Source: Lachnospiraceae bacterium (GTDB taxonomy: Bacteria; Bacillota_A; Clostridia; Lachnospirales; Lachnospiraceae). Taken from it: a stretch of 7,834 nt of DNA. The translations under genes and the position numbers were made by a program. Below, piece by piece: positions 5,139-7,834 of the stretch; position 1 is the stretch's first letter; each line of letters starts with the position of its first letter. Below the pieces are notes generated by a model. The model was given only the letters and a program-made list of their open reading frames with translations, did not search any database and was not told where the DNA came from. The stretch spans positions 1 to 7,834 of the forward strand of contig VSOD01000199.1 of assembly GCA_009774655.1 (NCBI GenBank). The letters are read 5' to 3'.

Positions 5139-6512
5139 CTACGAATAATATTTTTGATTTCCACTTTTGGGCTTGTCGGGAATTGTCCTTTTTAACTGCC
5201 CCGTTTTAATCATGGGATTGAGATAGTGTCTTCTAAAAAAACTCCTGTCATTTATTTTAATATAATCCATGATTTCCTTTGCAGAATGCGGCTGTATGCA
5301 AAAAGCAATGATCATCTTGGTCACATCTTGGTCATTATCCTGGTCAATTTGACCAAGACGCAAATCATCCTTATCACTCAGTAATTCCAAGTATTTATCG
5401 CACGCCTTACAAAGCACCATAATCCCAGATGCGCCGATATTGTATTCTGGCAAATGTCCATCATACTTTGAACATGCCTCTTTGATTTTGTCAAACCCTC
5501 TGCCCCATGCCTCTATCATACCACTTTTAAAGAAAATATTCGCCAGTTTAGGATTATACGGCCTGGAAGAATGCTTTTCAAATAATTTCTCTGTTGAATC
5601 CAGCTCAGACGGCATTTCGCCATCATTCCAGATATATATTTTATCCTCGTACACGCTGATCTGAATAGGGTTGCAGGCACTATAATCCTTGTGAACCACC
5701 GCATTCAGCAATATCTCACGAAATGCTTCCTGCGGAAACATAAACTGCTCAACCCTCTGAATCCCATCATAATAAATCAGAGCTTTCAAATATTTTGTGT
5801 AGACCAGATCAACCGCTTTATCAATCTGTTCAATCAGGGCACCATGGACCTCATCCTGATATTTCAAATCAGAATCGGAATCGCCAAAATAACCAATCTT
5901 GATATAAGAACCTGCAACCCATTTCTCCGGATCTTTATAAAAGGCAAGCATTGCAGCTCTGATTAGATACCCTTCTTCATCAACCAGATGAAGGTTCTCC
6001 ATCAGTATGGTATCATCAATCCTTGCTTCTTCTCCTGTCAGTCTGTGCCTTCTCAGAGCCTTTTCCTTAAATAACTCGATCGCCTCTCTCTTTAAATCTG
6101 TCACATGTAATTTGGGTACCGGCATACCATCCCATGTTCTCCCCTGCGATTTTAAGATTGCTTTATCCAATTCTTTTCCAGTTATTGCTCTCATAGTGCT
6201 GCCGGAGCGATAAAAATATTTGCCATGATAGCTGATCAGCGAAGGGTATTTTTCCACAATAATCTCAATATATTGCAGTTTCCCCTTATACAGCAAATTG
6301 ACATCCGCTACAATACCCATCGTGTCTGTAATCTTATTCGGAATAGCTTCCAACAACTTTTTTCTATCTTTATCACTGAGTCCGACAACTTCTCCATCGT
6401 CATTTTTGCCGATATAAAGCGTTCCACCGTAAGCATTTGCATATCCGCAAATCCATTCTAAGTACTCATCATGCCATAGCTCTTTATATTCTATTGTCTG
6501 ATGTTCCGACAT
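5139..6512 (-). CDS. AlbA_2-domain ATP-binding (GHKL) transcriptional regulator
   Basis: 457 aa from ATG 6512, which has an AGGTGAGG-type RBS just upstream; the in-frame TTG at 6545 has weaker support. Residues about 1-115 form the AlbA_2 (Schlafen-like) domain, with HQTIEYKELWHDEYLEWICG, then NAYGGTLYIGKNDDGEVVG, and HGKYFYRSGSTMR. A linker (about 116-250) leads to a GHKL-type ATPase domain: FREILLNAVVHKDY (264-277) is the N-box, IYIWNDGEMP (292-301) the G1-like box, and EAWGRG (334-339) the G2-like box. An Asp/Gln repeat linker (386-396) then joins a winged-helix end (about 408-457). Such COG2865-type proteins are usually annotated as DNA-binding transcriptional regulators and often lie near mobile or defence genes; the target is unknown. 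The gene ends in three tandem stop codons, TAG-TAA-TGA (5133-5141). Its base composition is more AT-rich than the genes on either side. Confidence 0.9.
   Translation of the reverse strand: MSEHQTIEYKELWHDEYLEWICGYANAYGGTLYIGKNDDGEVVGLSDKDRKKLLEAIPNKITDTMGIVADVNLLYKGKLQYIEIIVEKYPSLISYHGKYFYRSGSTMRAITGKELDKAILKSQGRTWDGMPVPKLHVTDLKREAIELFKEKALRRHRLTGEEARIDDTILMENLHLVDEEGYLIRAAMLAFYKDPEKWVAGSYIKIGYFGDSDSDLKYQDEVHGALIEQIDKAVDLVYTKYLKALIYYDGIQRVEQFMFPQEAFREILLNAVVHKDYSACNPIQISVYEDKIYIWNDGEMPSELDSTEKLFEKHSSRPYNPKLANIFFKSGMIEAWGRGFDKIKEACSKYDGHLPEYNIGASGIMVLCKACDKYLELLSDKDDLRLGQIDQDNDQDVTKMIIAFCIQPHSAKEIMDYIKINDRSFFRRHYLNPMIKTGQLKRTIPDKPKSGNQKYYS
5327..5357 (-). repeat. 31-bp direct repeat, copy inside the AlbA_2 gene
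   Basis: Encodes LGQIDQDNDQ in the linker between the ATPase domain and the winged helix. It matches 5090-5120 with one mismatch. Slippage or recombination between the copies would remove 237 bp, in frame, including the winged helix and all three stops. Confidence 0.85.
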
Positions 6513-6627
6513 ACTCCTCACCTGCCGCTTTCTTAAATTCTCCAAATTCCTTAACTCTATGAAAATACGGATTTCTTCATTATTAATCGTAGTTGAAAAA
6601 AATAATTTTTCAGAAGCCGGTCAATAC

Positions 6628-6646
6628 ATGCCCACCGTCAGGGCAT
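6628..6646. other. Small hairpin just after the kinase gene
   Basis: ATGCCC (6628-6633) and GGGCAT (6641-6646) are perfect 6-bp arms with a 7-nt loop, 6 bp beyond the kinase stop. On the minus strand a T-rich stretch appears only about 20 nt further on, around 6600-6610, so at best it is a weak terminator. From here to the AlbA_2 start the DNA is AT-rich, and I could not place a convincing promoter. Confidence 0.25.
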
Positions 6647-6651
6647 ACAGC

Positions 6652-7605
6652 TCATCCAGTGCCATATTTCTGCCCATGGCAAACAGAATCGGCACTTCGG
6701 AAAACTGCCCGCCGAAACGCATCATGAAACTCCGCCATCGTCCGGTAGCGTTTCTCCCTATCCGGATTAATCGCCTGCGAAACCACCGCATATGCCTCCC
6801 CGCACAGCTCCCATCGCTCTATCCTGCACGGAAAAACCCTGCAATACCGGTATCTGTCCTCGATTTCTTCCTGTGTATAGGTGCCGAAAAAGCCGAAGAG
6901 CAATGCTCCCACCGTAAAAACGTTCGTCCTCTCATCGACAACCGCACCCAAAACATACTCCTCCGGGGCTTTCAGCCTCTTGCTTCCCCAATACGCTTCT
7001 CCCATGTCATTATAAGCAGGCTGTTTCCGAAACAGGTCAATATCGCAAAGCATCAGCCGATCATTCCCGAAATCATAAAGCAGGCTTCCATCATAGAGAT
7101 CCACCGCTACATAGCGTTTAGCGGCCACCACTTCCATAAAGGAAAAAATGCACTCCACGGCAGACAGCTTTTTGTCAGCTGGCAGATTATGAAACCGCAC
7201 CGAAGGCCTGATCAAATCCGGCTCCCTGTCATACTTGTCAAAATTCCAGTAATCAAACAGACATTCCCCATCTGCCCACCGAAATACTGCGACATAATAC
7301 TGCTCATGTGGATAGTGTTCGATCAGTTCCACCAGTGCCGGGTGCTTTAATATGCGGTATAATTCGGCTGCATTTTTCAAAGTTTCCACCGATTCCGCCG
7401 GTGATATTTCCGCATCCACTGTATCTACACCCGCAATTTTAATAAAATACCTGTCCCGGCCGTTCTCATCCGCCACGCCAAAGCTGATACAACCTGAACC
7501 GGTCGCATCGATCACGGAAAAGACTGTGCCATACTTTTTCACCCATGTCAGATCATGACAGGTTTTTAAGTGAAATTTTATGTTGTCGATCTCATGCTTT
7601 ATCAT
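6652..7605 (-). CDS. Eukaryotic-type Ser/Thr protein kinase homologue, cytoplasmic
   Basis: 317 aa, with no membrane span or sensor domain. Kinase landmarks in order: YFIKIAG with Lys56 (ATP lysine), AAELYRILKHP with Glu81 (helix C), hinge AVFRWADGE (106-114), catalytic loop YVAVDLYDGS with Asp169, metal-binding CDIDLF with Asp188/Asp190 in place of DFG, KAPEEY (212-217) as the APE motif, ERTNVFTVGALLF (225-237) as subdomain IX, and NPDREKRYRTMAEFHDAF (280-297) as the closing Arg-containing motif. The HRD His and Arg are absent and Ser174 replaces the usual Asn. The xVDxYDGS...DID pattern belongs to a clostridial kinase family I have seen annotated only as serine/threonine protein kinase, with no known substrate. 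ATG 7605 has AGGA four bases upstream and AGGAG further up. It lies upstream of the AlbA_2 gene on the same strand with a 139-bp gap. A pseudokinase or small-molecule kinase role remains possible. Confidence 0.85.
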   Translation of the reverse strand: MIKHEIDNIKFHLKTCHDLTWVKKYGTVFSVIDATGSGCISFGVADENGRDRYFIKIAGVDTVDAEISPAESVETLKNAAELYRILKHPALVELIEHYPHEQYYVAVFRWADGECLFDYWNFDKYDREPDLIRPSVRFHNLPADKKLSAVECIFSFMEVVAAKRYVAVDLYDGSLLYDFGNDRLMLCDIDLFRKQPAYNDMGEAYWGSKRLKAPEEYVLGAVVDERTNVFTVGALLFGFFGTYTQEEIEDRYRYCRVFPCRIERWELCGEAYAVVSQAINPDREKRYRTMAEFHDAFRRAVFRSADSVCHGQKYGTG

Positions 7606-7705
7606 AGGATCCTGCTTCTTTCTCCTTGTTTTTGTTTCTCCACTGTCTTCTTTTCACCGGAATATGCTGTTTTCCTGATACTTTACCTGCCTCTTACATG
7701 CCCCT

Positions 7706-7834
7706 TTATGTCCTGATTTTATCATGCATACTTCCGCTTTTCCACCTTTCTTTTTGCTTCCGTGCATTCCCCATTCCCGTGATCACATTATGCCCAGAAC
7801 AAAATATGAGTGCCATTCTTTCAGAGCGCCATGT
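7706..7834 (-). other. Short open frame running in from the right edge, unassigned
   Basis: A minus-strand frame is open from the window edge to TAA 7706-7708 (42 codons, with an internal ATG at MALIFCSGHNVITGMGNARK). It could be the 3' end of an upstream gene or chance. I recognise nothing in it. The remaining 97 bp up to the kinase start hold only the kinase RBS; I find no promoter I would defend. Confidence 0.15.

Noticed and set aside
6621..6677. 18-codon minus-strand ORF (MGRNMALDELYALTVGMY) overlapping the kinase end
   Set aside because: It has no RBS and most of it lies within the kinase tail in another frame. It could be a remnant start of a lost gene, but there is not enough to claim it.
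6559..7350. 263-aa plus-strand open frame
   Set aside because: Antisense to the kinase, whose motifs are clear on the minus strand.
1..7834. CRISPR array, tRNA/rRNA, complete insertion sequence, retron or other RNA-guided system
   Set aside because: No regularly spaced repeats, no cloverleaf or rRNA text, and no transposase, integrase or reverse-transcriptase motifs were seen. The only direct repeat is the two-copy 31-bp linker unit.

Overview
The window looks like chromosomal or integrated DNA from an anaerobic Firmicute, most probably of the Lachnospiraceae type. The basis is strong AGGAGG-type ribosome binding sites, sigma-A-like promoters, and protein families I know mainly from gut Clostridia: an AlbA_2/ATPase regulator, a small serine/threonine-kinase family with an xVDxYDGS catalytic loop, and a methyltransferase leader peptide. 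This is recognition by eye, with no database search. Every credible gene lies on the minus strand, so the text follows that strand from right to left.

Layout. (7834-7606) No complete gene; a short open frame runs in from the edge. (7605-6652) A eukaryotic-type Ser/Thr protein kinase homologue. (6512-5139) An AlbA_2 plus GHKL-ATPase regulator, ending in three consecutive in-frame stop codons. Right behind it is a second copy of its linker repeat, leading in the same frame into a different C-terminal tail. (4948-4154) A P-loop nucleotide-kinase-like protein with an excellent RBS. (4112-3686) Gene debris: a response-regulator N-terminus with an amber codon, then unrecognised coding-like fragments. 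(3561-1262) A large polytopic membrane protein of the PTPS-related/GT-C type, split into two frames at a run of seven G. (1178-138) A lipoprotein with FG-GAP/VCBS-like repeats whose N-terminus is the start of an unrelated methyltransferase. (1-137) A possible plus-strand terminator for a gene outside the window.

How it fits together. The genes do not form one recognisable pathway, and the gaps between them are too large and too littered for a compact operon. What they share is a pattern of broken or rejoined ends. Short 5' gene stubs (methyltransferase, response regulator, possibly a PTS EIIA) keep their start signals and are cut off after about 24-33 codons. They sit next to, or fused to, other genes. 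Together with the linker repeat and the G tract, this suggests a locus shaped by repeated deletions and slippage. I see no complete new multi-gene system. The strongest leads are the G7 frameshift with perfect -1 slippery geometry, the recombinable second tail of the AlbA_2 protein, and the methyltransferase-lipoprotein fusion.
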